The translations under genes and the position numbers were made by a program. A DNA stretch of 64,000 nucleotides from Humulus lupulus (taxonomy: Eukaryota; Streptophyta; Magnoliopsida; Rosales; Cannabaceae). Of this stretch, positions 46,323-58,308 are shown piece after piece (position 1 is the first letter of the stretch; each line of letters opens with the position of its first letter). Under the pieces are notes generated by a model. The model made no database searches and was not told the origin of the DNA. It saw only the letters and a program-made list of their open reading frames with translations. The DNA is taken from positions 155,692,858 to 155,756,857 of the forward strand of contig NC_084794.1 of NCBI RefSeq assembly GCF_963169125.1, read 5' to 3'.

Positions 46323-47399
46323 AACACCATGGTTATGAAAAGAAGCCATTCCAAAGGAAAACAAAAGTTGAACGAATGGTTGATTGTCAAGGCGATAAGT
46401 GATCAAATTCAAGAGATAGTATGGCTTAGAAGCTTACAAACAACATTGAAGAAGTACTAATTATTAAGGATAGTACTGCAAGTGCCATGGGTGCAAATGA
46501 AATCAAAATCAAGTTTGGTATGACAGTAAGAGATGTCTCAAAGAATAGCTTCTATACGCATGTTAGTTTGAAAATAATCACATTGCTAGAATTAGATGTC
46601 ATATTATTATTGTTATTATAAGAAGTACAAAGTTGTTCATCCCATCATATGAATAACTATTTCCTAGAAAAGTGCTCAATTTTTTCAATATGAGTTTACC
46701 GAATTCAAACTATATTTTGATATTGGATTTACCCAATAGACTTCCACTAATGATGTTTCTATTCATATCGGGAACATGGAAATAATTAGTTAGGGTCACT
46801 TTCATTCCCATTGTGAAACACAAATTAATGCAGTTCCTTCTCCGTACCTTGAATCTCTTTTCATTTCTTTTTTGGACTTCAAGTCCATCCTTTGCACTTT
46901 CAATGGATTAGAAAATATTCTTGGCATAGGTTGCATTGATAGTGGCACAAGTATCATACCCCATCATTGAACATTTCCTTGTGTTGCATTAATTTCACTT
47001 AAGGTTTCAATGTTCTCAACATCAATTGAATTGACATGTTTACCTTCTCTTAAGGTTGCATTAGTCTCTTCACTACATGCATGAACTATGTCTATTTCCT
47101 TTAGAGTTATTATGCATTTATCATTGAATGCATTATTCTCAATTAGGGTTACAATGTATTCCTCTTTGATTGCATTAAATTTAACTATGGTCACAAAGAT
47201 TTCATCATCAATTAAAGTAACCCAATTAAATTCATTTAAGAGTGCAATGATCTTGATATCAATAGTCTTAGCCCTAATCTTATAATGGTTAATTTTATAA
47301 TTACCATATTTCACATGATGATCAATAATTTTACTAACAAAACAAGTATAACAACAGTCCTTGAATTATTCATTAACATTCACCATTGTACTCAACATA
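46323..47399. other. Unclassified AT-rich stretch with one repetitive ORF
   Basis: I recognise no element or host gene. A short plus-strand frame opens at about 46329 (MVMKRSHSKGKQ) for some 50 codons. A minus-strand ORF of 116 codons at 46964-47314 is made of loose repeats around TL.E.NA....I.TL. Part of the right end may belong to the outer edge of copia element F, in which E sits. Confidence 0.4.
46964..47314 (-). CDS. Hypothetical repetitive ORF, doubtful
   Basis: 116 codons from ATG (MKYGNYKINH). Repeated phrases such as VTLIENNAFND, ITLKEIDIV, ATLREGKHV and ETLSEINATQ suggest a degenerate internal repeat of about 14-17 residues. There is no signal peptide, membrane segment or family motif that I know, and no promoter or neighbours to suggest a role. 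It could be a fragment of a retrotransposon gag-like ORF or a chance frame. Confidence 0.25.
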   Translation of the reverse strand: MKYGNYKINHYKIRAKTIDIKIIALLNEFNWVTLIDDEIFVTIVKFNAIKEEYIVTLIENNAFNDKCIITLKEIDIVHACSEETNATLREGKHVNSIDVENIETLSEINATQGNVQ

Positions 47400-47404
47400 T
47401 AAAT

Positions 47405-47786
47405 TGTTGACGGTGAGAACTCGTCAATTAAGTTGAGTTGGAAAAATTATCAAGTCAAGATCACTAATAGAAAAGCTGTAGAAACTTAAACAATCACTCA
47501 AGAACAATGATAGAACAATAATGGAGAATTCAGTCTTTCATTCACACTCAAGCCTTTGCTACAGTAAAATTTCCAACCCCCTCTCAGGTGGTGTTAGAGT
47601 TCATTTTATAGTAGGCTCTAATGGCCTTAGGTACATGGTGGTCCAAGAGACCAAGTGGTACATAAGTACTATGTCAGGGGAGTGGCTTCAGAGATTGTGG
47701 TCGTACATCCAGTACATGAGCAGATGTCAGGAGGATGTCTCCACTACTTTTCTATACCCATGTCTGATGAGTGGTGGCAGGCATAG
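47405..47786 (-). repeat. E: 3' LTR, recognisable part
   Basis: Matches 52312-52706 almost base for base up to GGCAGGCATAG, then differs. The other LTR continues with a 48-bp tandem array and a GC-rich stretch; this one has unrelated sequence to about 48070, so its inner edge is not defined. ORF 47521-47829 is LTR sequence. Confidence 0.8.
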
Positions 47787-48072
47787 TGGCGCAGATGATA
47801 GTGGTGTCGACTCTGACCTTTTGCCGTAGACGTACGGGCCATAACTCTTATCCCAGCTGTCCCACTGGTACTGGTGTCCGTACTCAGTGCTAGGTCGTAC
47901 AAGTATGTCCTATTCGACTTGTACTGGAGCCTCTAAGCATAGGGGTCTCAAGGTGTAAGGAATGGAACCCTTGGTGCATGGCTCTACTCACGTGGCCACT
48001 AGGTGACGTAGCTCTCATTCCTTCGCGAGGCCCCCTTGGAAGGCTTATTGATGGCGTGGCTCTTTTGGCTGT
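47787..48072. other. E: junction of altered LTR and truncated pol
   Basis: No match to the other LTR or to integrase. No polypurine tract seen. The deletion that removed integrase and the inner LTR end has its breakpoints here. Confidence 0.45.
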
Positions 48073-49926
48073 TCAAGAGGCCGAGTGTGCTGCGAATGTG
48101 ACCCCCATATGCACGTCCGCATCTTCGAGGCTGGGCTTGGGCAAGTACTCCACGGGTATCGACTCCAAGATATCACCATCCTTGGTAGACGCCAGCTTCG
48201 TGAACGCGTCAGCATGGGTATTCTTTTCTCTGGGGATTTGCTCTATATTATATGCCACCAACCGTCCCAGATAGCCCTTCACCCTCTCAAAGTAGACTGC
48301 CATCTTGGGTCCCCTCGCCTGGTATTCCCCCTTTACTTGGTACACTACTAATTGGGAGTCACTGAAGATACGTAGGCGTGTCACTCTCAGCTCCTGAGCT
48401 AAATGCAGGCCAGCCAGGAGCTCCTCGTACTCTGCCTCGTTATTGGAGGCCTCAAACCCAAACCAGATCGCGCAGTACATTCTGTGTCCCTCGGGCCCGG
48501 TCAACATGATGCCTGCTCCGGATCCTCCTTCATTAGACGCCCCGTCAATGTGCAAGCTCCATTCCTCTAAACCCCTTTGCTCTTCCTCCATAACAGGCTG
48601 CTCCCCTTCTTCATTCCTTCCTTCACTCGGCTGATGGGTGAGCTCTACTATAAAGTCCGCTAGCACCTGTCCATTGATGGAAGCTCTTGGGGTGTATACA
48701 ATGTCAAATTGACTCAGCTTGATTGACCATTTCATCAGCCTCTCTGCGTCCACCAAACGCTTGCTAATATAATACACACGTTGTTGCTGCTTCTTCTCTC
48801 CTTTAACCAAGGCTGCACTGATGGCATGCTTAGACACTGCCAAGTACAGTTACAGCTTCTCACCCTTCTCAGGTTTTGCCAACAGGGGTGGCTTCCCCAA
48901 GTGCTCCTTTAGCTTAATAAATGCTTCCTCACATTTTTCATCCCAAGCGAACTTTTTGCTCCCTTTGAGGATGTCGAAGAAGGGGAGGCACTTATCGGTG
49001 GACCTTGAGATAAATCTATTAAGGGCCGCCACCCTTCCTGTTAGGCACTGCACTTCCTTCTTGTTCTTTGGCGGGCTCATCTCTATTAGTGCCTTTATCT
49101 TATCAAGGTTGGCCTCGATGCCTCTGGAATTGACCATGAAGCCCAAGAATTTTCTTGAGGATACACCGAAGGTGCACTTGACGCGATTCAACTTCATCCG
49201 GTATTTCCTAAGTGTGTCGAACATCTCACCAAGGTCCTTATTGAGCTCTGTTGCTTCTTTGGTCTTCACTAACATATCATCCACATACACCTCCATATTC
49301 CTCCCTATCTGGTTAGCGAACATTTTATTCACCAACCTCTGATAAGTGGCTCCCGCATTCTTCAGCCCGAAGGGCATCACCTTGTAACAGTAGAGCCCTT
49401 TGTCTGTAATGAATGACGTGTGATCTTCATCTTCTGGGTTCATTGGGATCTGGTTGTATCCTGAGTAGGCGTCCATGAAACTCAGTAACTCATGTCCTGT
49501 CGTCGCATCTACTAGCTGATCTATCCTTGGAAGTGGGAAGCGGTCCTTAGGACAAGCTTTATTCAGGTTCATGAAATCGACGCAAGTTCTCCACTTCCCA
49601 TTTGGCTTAGGCACGAGTACTGGGTTCGACACCCACACAGGGTAGAAAGACTCACGGATGAACCCGTTGGCCTTCAGCTTGTCAACCTCCTCTTTTAATG
49701 CTGCGTATCATTTTGGGTCTAGCGCCCGCCTCTTTTTCCTGATGGGCCTTGCCTCTGGGGAGATATTCAGATGGTGGCACATCACACTGGGGTCTATACC
49801 CACCATATCCTCATGACTCCATGCAAACACGTCTAGATTATCTTTCAAAAATTTCATTAACTCCTCCTTCACGTCACCTTGCAGGCTTCTCCCTATCTTC
49901 AATTTCCTTAACGGTTCTTCCATCAC
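48073..49926 (-). pseudogene. E pol: RT and RNase H, integrase missing
   Basis: RT begins near 49926 (LDVFAWSHEDMVGIDPSVMC). A stop at about 49706 follows RALDPK, then a long open frame runs 49638-48850 with WVSNPVLVPKPNGKWRTCVD, MDAYSGYNQIPMNPEDEDHT, VMPFGLKNAGATYQ, and YVDDML intact. One TAA at about 48848 separates it from the RNase H part (YYISKRLVDAERL; then archaeal-type HIDGASNEGGSGAGIML, FEASNNEAEYEELLAGLHLA, FSDSQLVVYQVKGEYQ). The frame stops at 48073 soon after IPVEYLPKPSLEDAD, where integrase should begin. It is the best-kept RT in the window. Confidence 0.85.
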
Positions 49927-49937
49927 CGTAACTTCCT

Positions 49938-52243
49938 CTATTGGTTATGCTCTTGACTCATCCACGACCCGGGGTCTAGCTCTTGTGGACCCCTCGTAGG
50001 CCTATGTAGCTCCTCATGTACCACCATGGCTATTGGCTCTCGCGGTTTCATAGGCGCACGGAGTGAGGTATTGTAGCACTCCCTTGCCTCTCTCTGTTCT
50101 CCCTTCATGCAAGCGACCCCTCCTGGAGTCGGGAACTTGAAAACCAAGTGATATATTGAAGTTATGGCTTTCAATTCTCTTAGGGATGGTCTCCCCAATA
50201 CCGCATTGAAAGCTGATGCACAATCTACTACAACAAAGTTAGACATGACTGTAGTCTGCCGGGGTTGCTCCCCCATGGTAAGTGTCAATTCGATCATTCG
50301 CCGAGCCTCTCTTGCATATCTATCTCTCCCCTTCCGAGAGTCCCCCCCAAATCCTGGACCTCCAAAAATGGTTTGGACCTCCCCCTGTATTTCTGGGGCT
50401 CGCTCCTGTGCCTGGGGTGCCGTAGGTGCGTCCTGTGGCCTTTGCTTTTCTCTCCTGAAATAGCGGCCCAGGTGTCCCCGGCGGATGAGCTCCTCAATTT
50501 CTTCCTTCAAATGGATACACTCTGCCGTGGTGTGACCGATGTCCTTGTGGTACTGGCAGTATCTACTGGGGTCCCTTTTGGACCGATCCTTTCTCATTGG
50601 TGGGGGCTTTTTGAAGGGAACTCGATCTTCGTTGGTTAGGTAAATATGCTCCCTGGTATCCATGAGGTTCGTATAGTAAGTATCAGCCGCTTGCCTATGA
50701 TCATTCCCTCGTTTGTTTTTCCTCTGATGGTCATCTCTTGGTCCATCGTACACTCATTTCTTTTTCGTTACATTCGACTCGTCGTTAGGTGGGGCTTCGC
50801 GTGGGGCTCCTCCTTTCCTGCCTTTAAGTTGGCGTGGCCATCCTCCACACGGATGTACTTCTGCGCTCTCTCGTAGAATTCATCTAGATCGGTGACTTCC
50901 CTCTTCAACATGTTGCCCCACAACTTGCTTCCTGGGAGCACTCCTGCTGTAATGGCCATTTTCAACTCTCGGCGAGTTAAGCTGCCCACTTACGCGGCCT
51001 CCATATTGAACCGGTGAATGTAGCTCTTCAGGCTCTCATTTTCCCCTTGCTTCATGTTGGCCAGGTTGATGCCAGGCATTGTGTAGTCCCGCACGACATG
51101 GTGGTGTTGGAGGAATTCATCAGAGAACTACTGCCAGGATCTGATTGACCCCGACCTTAACCTTTTGAACCATTTATAGGCGGGTCCCTTCAAAGTGACA
51201 GCGAAGCAGTGGCATCTGGCACCGCTTCCAATCCCTCTCAATTTCATCAGATCATTAAATGCATCCAGGTGGTACTTTGGATCTGTATTCCCTTCGTAGG
51301 GGGTCATATTGGGTTCCTTGAAGTTGGCAGGGAGCCGGATGGCTTGTATCTCCCTCACAAAGGGAGACTCGTGGTCGAAGTCCTCCTCAAAGGCCTGGTC
51401 GCCTGATGCGGTGACAATCTTGCTCTGCAAGCTCCTCATCTCCGTGTCTAGGTCCTGCCTCCTCTTGCTTAGAGTGTCCCTCAAAGCAGACGGGCTAAGA
51501 TCCGCCTTTCCCTTGCCCTCTCGAGGTGCCATAGGGGGCATGGTCCCTTTGCCCGCCCTCCTTTTATTGAGCTCCTCCCGTAAGTCTGACGGTGTTCTTT
51601 TAGAGGTGACCTCGTCCTGATTGCGAAGGGCAGCGTTGGTCCTCGGCGCGGGTTTCTGGGCCTGCTTAGGCAGTTCAGGGTGCTCACGTTGCTTCGCTCG
51701 GGGGGTGTTACTGGTTGAGTGTCAGGTTCTTCCATCATCTACCGGTACAGTGGTCTCCACCCCATCCTTGCCCTTCTCCTTCCTCTTAGGCAAGGTCACG
51801 CTCGACTTTCCCTGCAACAGGCCGTTCAGGACCTCTAGCATGTTCTCCAAGGTGGTTTCCAATCTTTGGTTCTTACAGTGGAGCTCACGTATTTCCTCTT
51901 CATAGAACCGAGACTTCGAACTTGAGCTCAAGGAATGGACCCGGGGATGCTTATCATGCCTACGGGTTGAGGGACCCGGGTCCTGCCGGCCGGAGTTCGG
52001 TGCCTGAGGTGGTTTTGGAGGAGGGAACTCATTAGCATTTCCCGGTGGTGCTCTTGGAGGACTTTCTCCAGGTGGATCGGCCGGTGACGAGGCCACTCTA
52101 TCACCTCCGTGAACCTCTGGGTCTTTCAGGGGCTCCACGTCTCTAGGTGGAGGAGCACCCTTCATGGAGGCCTTCAGTTGGACTCCGTTCAGGTGAACCT
52201 CTACCTCCTGTGGCTCCCTGAGTCGCTTTGAACGTCTTGGCAT
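49938..52243 (-). pseudogene. E gag and protease remnant
   Basis: Starts at the ATG at 52243 (MPRRSKRLREPQ), with a Pro-rich front, stop at 51722 and a change of frame. The gag core (IQAIRLPANFKEPNMTPYEG, YKWFKRLRSGSI, GENESLKSYIHRF) spans about 51000-51350. The 50753-49938 frame has a complete-looking Tat knuckle (CQYHKDIGHTTAEC), FGGPGFGGDSRKGR, then LTLTMGEQPRQ and VVDCASAFNAVLGRPSLREL. The stretch with the aspartic protease D(T/S)G site, expected between ARRM and IELTLTMG, is missing, so protease could not work. Confidence 0.85.
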
Positions 52244-52292
52244 CTTCTTCTTGCCGGAAACAATGGTGGAACAGTAGCTTGAAACTAACATT

Positions 52293-52311
52293 CCCACAGA
52301 CGGCGCCAAAC
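52293..52311 (-). other. E: primer-binding site
   Basis: The minus strand after the 5' LTR reads GTTTGGCGCCGTCTGTGGGA. TGGCGCCGT matches the start of the complement of plant tRNA-Asp; the rest differs. Confidence 0.6.
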
Positions 52312-53205
52312 TATTGACGGTGAGAACTCGTCAACTTAGTTGAGTTGGAAAAATTATCAAGTCAAGATCACTAATAGAAAAGTTGTAGAAACTTAAACAA
52401 TCACTCAAGAACAATGATAGAACAATAATGGAGAATTCAGTCTTTCATTCACCTTCAAGCCTTTGCTACAGTAAAATTTCCAACCCCCTCTCAGGTGGTG
52501 TTAGAGTTCATTTTATAGTAGGCTCTAATGGCCTTAGGTACATGGTGGTCCAAGAGACCAAGTGGTACATAAGTACTATGTCAGGGGAGTGGCTTCAAAG
52601 GTTGTGGTCGTACATCCAGTACATGAGCAGATGTCAGGAGGATGTCTCCACTACTTGTCTATACCCATGTCTGATGAGTGGTGTCTGATGAGTGGTGGCA
52701 GGCATAGATGGCGAGGCCACTCCGTGGGCGTGGGCGAGGCTACCACGGGGCCTAGATGGCGAGGCCACTCTGTGGGCAAGGGCGAGGCCACCACGGGGCC
52801 TAGATGGCGAGGCCACTCCGTGGGCATGGGCGAGGCCACCACGGGGTCTAGATGGCGAGGCCACTCCGTGGGCATGGGCGAGGCCACCACGAGGCCTAGA
52901 TGGCGAGGCCACTTCGTGGCCATGGGGGCCGAGGCTCGGCCGAGCGATGCCAAGGAGACGTGCACGCGAGGTGGCCGAGCGACACCAGGGGATGCGCGCG
53001 CGAGGAGGGCCTCGCACCTGGGGCACGACCGAGCGACGCCTGGGGGGTGCGCGCGCGAGGTGGACCTTGCACCTGGGGCATGGCCAAGCGAGGCCATGGT
53101 GACGCGGCTGGGACTTCGCGCATCGCGGGTTGATCTGAAGTTGCCGTCAAAGGATGATTGGCCTTCACGGGATCTTTTATGGGCGCGGAATATTGATCGT
53201 CCACA
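52312..53205 (-). repeat. E: 5' LTR
   Basis: Starts TATTGACGG (TG changed to TA) and ends GATCGTCCACA, 894 bp. Its second half is very GC-rich and holds the 48-bp array and a second, longer repeat (CGCGCGCGAGG... at about 52997 and 53050). Confidence 0.85.
52707..52925. repeat. E 5' LTR: 48-bp tandem repeat
   Basis: GATGGCGAGGCCACT recurs at 52707, 52755, 52803, 52851 and 52899, an exact 48-base step, with few changes between units. 48 is a multiple of three, which keeps long ORFs open on both strands; these are not genes. Confidence 0.95.
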
Positions 53206-53210
53206 TAAAT

Positions 53211-55192
53211 AATAAACTCAAACTCACAAAATTATGGCAGCAAACATATTTTATTCAAATTCTTGAAATTACACGTTTAGAAATAAGAAATTTGATGATA
53301 CCATTCACCTTAAGTAAGTAATCACATAGAGTAATTTCATCATTTGTTGATGAAGACTTTGAATCCATAATCAAATTAATGAAGTGCATATTCAAGTAGA
53401 ATTTTCTTTGATATCTCATGCTTATGTGTTCAATACAAACCAAACCTTGAAGCAAGAATTTGAGCATTGTAGAAGATGAAAAAATTCCCCTCGTTATTGA
53501 TTATGCAAAACACAAAAGATAAAGTAATTAGTGTGGGTGCTAAAAATTCCAATGAAGCATAGTCCGAGCTTCATATATAATTTGCAAATGCAATGTCACA
53601 AGACAATCTTGTGAGATCCCAGCTACATCGCAAAGCCGAGGCATAAGATAATTAACTAATTTAATTGATCTTTATTTGATTTAAATTAAAATTGATTAAG
53701 TATATCCTATTTAATTATTTAATTTATTTCATATTTTAAAAAGAATAATTAAACATATATAATTAAATAAACAAATTATTTGAAATGCAAAATTCAAATC
53801 TCAGGGATAGGAAATCCATGTGTGTGATGCCACACTCACTGTATAGTGAGTGTGTCGCCCCACTTATTAGGGTTATCCCTAATTTTCTCATTTGTTTGTT
53901 TAATAAATATTTAAGACAATATATTTATTCTAGAATAAATATCAGTCAATTGAAAATTAACTATAATTTAAGATATCAATTTTAAATAAATATCTTATTC
54001 TAAATAAGATAATTATTAATCTCTCATTTTATATTAATCCAAACATGATAAATATTTATTTTAACCTATACTTTTTCAAAATAAAAATATTTAGTTAAAA
54101 ATTAATTAATCAATTGCCCATAATTATCACATAATTATTTCCTTGCCCTAGAAAATTAATTCATTTGCAATTAAGTCCCTCTCTCTACCAATCTTTCTTT
54201 TGACATCCTTACCATTGATACTGTACGAGAGAGGAGATCTAGGGACCATCGACCTATAATACGAAGCTTCAATAAACAAGATTATTAATGAAACTCTTTA
54301 ATCTAATAATCTTATTTATTAATTCCATAATTACTTCACTATAAATATGGAATTGCACTCTAAGTATTTAAAGATTTATATTTACAGTGTTTTCTCTTGT
54401 AATTTATTGATATAATCAATAAATGTAGTTTTGTCCTCCATTTATTGGTTCTTTAATTGTAGCTGGTCAAGATTACTGTTTTACCCTTCTAATTACCTCT
54501 TGATCCTTAAGTACTATTAATTCACTAGTGAATAATAAATCTATAATCAAATTATAGACTTGTGCACAATAATTATTCAGTTCCAGAATTAACCCTTAAG
54601 GGAACAATATTCAAGTAGTTAGGAAAGTATGGATTCCATTATTGTAAATCATGTTTCCAACCATTCATGATATTGAATCTCCAAAACAAAAGTCATTAGC
54701 CTCATTATACTAAGAAACTTTAACGAGTGAATCAAAAGACCTGATAAACATAAATAGGAGTTCATGAATACTCAGGATTTAGGCTGATCTATAAATGATC
54801 ATCTATTATGATAAACATTAAATCTTAATGTCAAACGACAAGTTTATAAAGATAATTATTTTTCATCGGTCTTGTCATCTATAATTGCTATTATATACAA
54901 CACATTTACTAAGATGTATATCCACATCTATAATATGAATCTAGATCGCTTGCATCATGTATGCTTAATAAACCGCTCTAATAAGCATTCATTAATATGT
55001 TACTAACCATTTTATTCATTATATATGATCTTAATTCTCTCGTACTAATACAAGATCATATTCTCATGAATGAATAAGGAATTTTCTTAATATTATTATA
55101 GAATTGATTCAAAATATAATTATAACATTCAAATATTATAAAATTGTACTTTTATTTAAATAAATAAAATATCTTTACTTGCTTTTACAACA
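53211..55192 (-). repeat. F: copia 3' LTR, left edge not fixed
   Basis: The right edge is ACAACA at 55192, i.e. TGTTGTAAAAGC on the minus strand, just past the end of pol. AT-rich, with blocks similar in order to solo LTR K. The left edge is not clear; the LTR may extend left of E into 46323-47399. ORFs 53255-53467 and 53785-53985 have no recognisable content. Confidence 0.5.
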
Positions 55193-55204
55193 TCAAACCT
55201 AGCA

Positions 55205-55727
55205 ATCTCCCAATTTCCCTCAAAGCAAGTAAGGCATATCCCTTAATCCCATGTTGCGTACATGACCCATAAAGGACTTTGCAGGAAGTGCCTTGGTAAA
55301 TGGGTTTGCCAGGTTAACCTTCCGACGCTATCTTCATAATAGTCACATCACCTTTTGTGCACAATCTCTCTAACCGATGGTATTTCCTTTCTATATGCTT
55401 TCCTCTCTTGTCTCTTCTACGTTCCTTGGAATTAGCTACTGCTTCACTGGTGTCAAAATACATGATTAGTGGCTTATCCATATGTGGAACTATTTCCAGA
55501 TCAATGTAGAACCTCCTCAGCTAAACCGCTTCCTTAGCTACTTCACAATCCGCTATATACTCAGCTTACATGGTTGGATATGCAATATTGGATTGTTTAA
55601 TACTTCTCCAAACTACAGCTCCTCCTCCAAGAGTGAATACATCGACTTACAACTGTCTTTGTTTAATTGGAAATCACAATCAGTGTATCCAATACAGTAT
55701 AATTCACCCCTGAATATACAAGCATAT
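55205..55727 (-). pseudogene. F RNase H, C-terminal part
   Basis: Ends with the copia tail NLANPFTKALPAKSFMGHV, RNMGLRDMPYLL and a stop, close to the LTR. Upstream parts (KDSCKSM, ELWF) are recognisable but full of stops. Continues 57331-57505 across the G insertion. Confidence 0.75.
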
Positions 55728-57325
55728 TGTTGACCTGTGAAATTCGCCAACAGTTGTATGTACGGTATACGACACCTTTTGAACGAAATAAATATAAATA
55801 TACGATAGAGTACAAAAATCTAAACAAACACACAAAAATTTATAGTGGTTCGACCCTGTTCTGATGAACATTAATAACCTAATCCACTTACTTTTTAGTA
55901 TTGAATCACTCGATAGAAAATTACACAGATGAACTGAAGAGTTCACTTGTCAACAATTTTCCCAGAGTTTCTCCCTAGAAAATATCCCTCTAAAAATCTA
56001 TTCAATGATATCTCTTATGAAGCCCTGGGTCCTTTATTAATAGTACTCAGGAGCTGTTACATGATCAGTAATACTGGGATCGTGGTTTGGTACATGATTA
56101 TTGGGTTGTGGAGATTTGTGTCCACCACCCCATGATTATGAGATCATGGGTCTTCTCGTTTTTTCTCTAGATTGTCGTAGACGATGCACGATTGAAACCT
56201 TTGGGAAAATGATAAGTCTCGGTTGGTCCATGAGACTTAGGTGCTAGGCCCGATGACCTTTCAGAGTTTGGTGCTAGGCCTGATGACCCTCTGGGTACTA
56301 GGCCTGATGAACCTCTGGGTGCTTGGCTTGCTGACCTTGTAGGTGCTAGACCTACTGATCTTCTATTTGAGTGACTGTGAACTTTTTCCAGCGAAGTGTA
56401 TTTGGGAGTTTAGGCCGATCACCCTATGAAGAATAGGGAGGTTTGACCACCCATGTGGTTCTTGAGCATGTCAGGCTGACCACCCCTAGGGGTTGGGGTC
56501 AGGTCGACCACCCATATGGGGCTAGGGCCAAGCCAACCACCCCTAGGGAGTTTATGCCTGGCCATCTTCCCTATAGGTCCTGGACTTGTCCTTTTTTGTT
56601 CATCAGTCTTTTTCAATACTTTTTCGTTTTTCATGACTTGTTATTCTTTTTTCCATGACTTGTTTCTCTGGATCGTGGTTGACGATGCACGATTGAAACC
56701 TTTGGGAAAACGCTAAGTCGGTTGGTCTATTAGACATAGGTGCTAGGCCTGATGACCCTTTAAAGCTTGGGTGCTAGGCCTGATGACCGTATGGGTGCTA
56801 GGCCAGTTGATCTTCTAGGTGCTAGGCCTGATGACCCTCTAGGTTCTTGGCCCGATGACCTTCTGGGTGCTAGGCCTGATGACCCTTTAAAGCTTGGGTG
56901 CTAGGCCTGATGACCGTATGGGTGCTAGGCCAGTTGATCTTCTGGATGCTAGGCCTGATGACCTTCTGGGTGTTAGGCCTGCTGATCTTCTATTTGAACG
57001 AGCGTGAACTTTATCCAACGAAGTGTATTTAGAAGTTTAGGTCAACCACCCTATGAAGAATAGGGTTGGCTGACCACCCATGTGGCTCTGGAGCATGCCA
57101 GGCTGACCAACCCTAGGGGTTGGTCAGGCCGACCACCCCTATGGGGCTAAGGCCAGGCCAACCACCCCTAGGGAGTTTAGACCTGGCCATCCACCCTATA
57201 GGTCCTGGACCTATCCTTTTTTGTTCATCGGTCTTTTTTAATACTTTGTCATTTTTCCATGACTTGTGATGCCACGTGTCGCTTTCTCATTGACCACATC
57301 ATCTCTTGAATTTTGAGGGATAACA
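55728..57325 (-). mobile_element. G: solo LTR, related to the LTR of B
   Basis: TGTTGACC...GGGATAACA with perfect TSD CATAT (55723-55727 and 57326-57330). Both ends and the TTTATAGTGGTTC...CCTAATCCAC block match the LTRs of B, so it is a Tat-type LTR of a sister family; orientation is taken from that match. No coding sequence. Inside is a repeat around GGTGCTAGGCCTGATGACC and a duplication of about 0.5 kb. Disregarding G and one TSD copy makes the RNase H frame of F continuous. Confidence 0.85.
56165..57268. repeat. G: two tandem copies of a segment of about 0.5 kb with internal minisatellite
   Basis: GACGATGCACGATTGAAACC occurs near 56181 and 56682, followed in both by the GCTAGGCC(T/C)GATGACC array, then GTGAACTTT.TCCA, and GACCACCC.TA..GGG, and CCTGGAC(T/C)T(G/A)TCCTTTTTTG. 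The second copy has more array units. Confidence 0.85.
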
Positions 57326-57330
57326 CATAT

Positions 57331-58308
57331 AATCTCTCATTCTCCTAAGATACTTGAGAATGTGCTTTACTACAATCCAGTGTTCCAAACTTGGATTTGA
57401 TTGATAATGACTTACAATCCCTACTACATAGCATATGTCATGCCTAGTACACAACATAACATACATATGACTCCCAACTATTGAAGCATATGGATAATTT
57501 CTCATATCCTCTTCCCCCTGAGGTGCCTTTGGACATGGTCATTTGGAAAGAGTAATTCCATGTTTTGTCGATAATTGACCTTTCTTGGAATTCACCTTAT
57601 AGAACCTTTCAAGCACCTTATCTATATAATTAGTCTGAGAAAGTGACAAAATCTTGTTCTTCCAGATTTAGATTCCTAGAACATAGCTCACCCCACCCAA
57701 ATCTTTCATTGGAACTTTTCGACTAACCACTTCTTTACGTTTGACATTGTCTCTACATTGTTGCCAATGAGGACAATGTTATCAATATAAAGAACTAATA
57801 AAACAACCACTTTTCATTTTATATATTTATATACACATGCTTTGCCGACATTCTGTTCAAATCCATATGTTTCAATTATTTCATCGAATGTGATATTCCA
57901 AGCTCTAGATGTTTACTTTTATCCGTAAATGGATTTCAGCAACTTACACACCTTATCATCTTCCCCATTCTTGATGAACCCTTCGGGTTGTACCATATAG
58001 ATACTTTCATCAATATATCCATTAAGGAAGGTTGTCTTGATTTCCATCTGCCATATCTCATAATCATACGTGGTAGCTATGGATAAGAGAATGCGAATGG
58101 ATTTCCGCATGGCCACAGGAGAAAATGTTTCTTCATAATCAACACCTTCTATCTGAGTGTAACCTTTGGCTAATAGCCTTGTTTTGAAAGTCTCCACTTT
58201 CCCATCAACACCTCTTTTCTTCTTAGATATCCAACTGAAGCCAACGGGCCTATCATCTTCAGGTGGGTCTACAAGTTCCCAGACAGAATTGGAATACAAG
58301 GATTCCAT
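57331..58308 (-). pseudogene. F reverse transcriptase and start of RNase H
   Basis: The RT start is at 58308 (MESLYSNSVWELVDPPEDDR, ISKKKRGVDGKVETFKTRL, QMEIKTTFLNGYIDESIYM). The catalytic box near 57795 reads YIDNIV where YVDD is expected. RNase H begins PYASIVGSHMYVMLCTRHD and VSHYQSNPSLEHW. Stops from 57918 on. Confidence 0.85.

Larger units (their letters stand above)
47405..53205 (-). mobile_element. E: Tat-type Ty3/gypsy element, internally deleted
   Basis: LTR starts at 47405 (TGTTGACGG) and 52312 (TATTGACGG), outer end at 53205 (GTCCACA). Perfect TSD TAAAT at 47400-47404 and 53206-53210. The minus strand reads gag, a protease remnant, RT and RNase H, then runs straight into altered LTR-like sequence. 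Integrase, the antisense gene and any PPT are absent. RT is nearly open. Without integrase it would have needed help from another element to move, unless the deletion came after insertion. Confidence 0.85.

Noticed and set aside
48821..49342. Plus-strand ORF of 173 codons
   Set aside because: Antisense shadow of the RT of E.
52562..53212. Overlapping long ORFs on both strands
   Set aside because: They exist because the 48-bp unit is a multiple of three and the area is GC-rich; the peptides are simple repeats inside an LTR.
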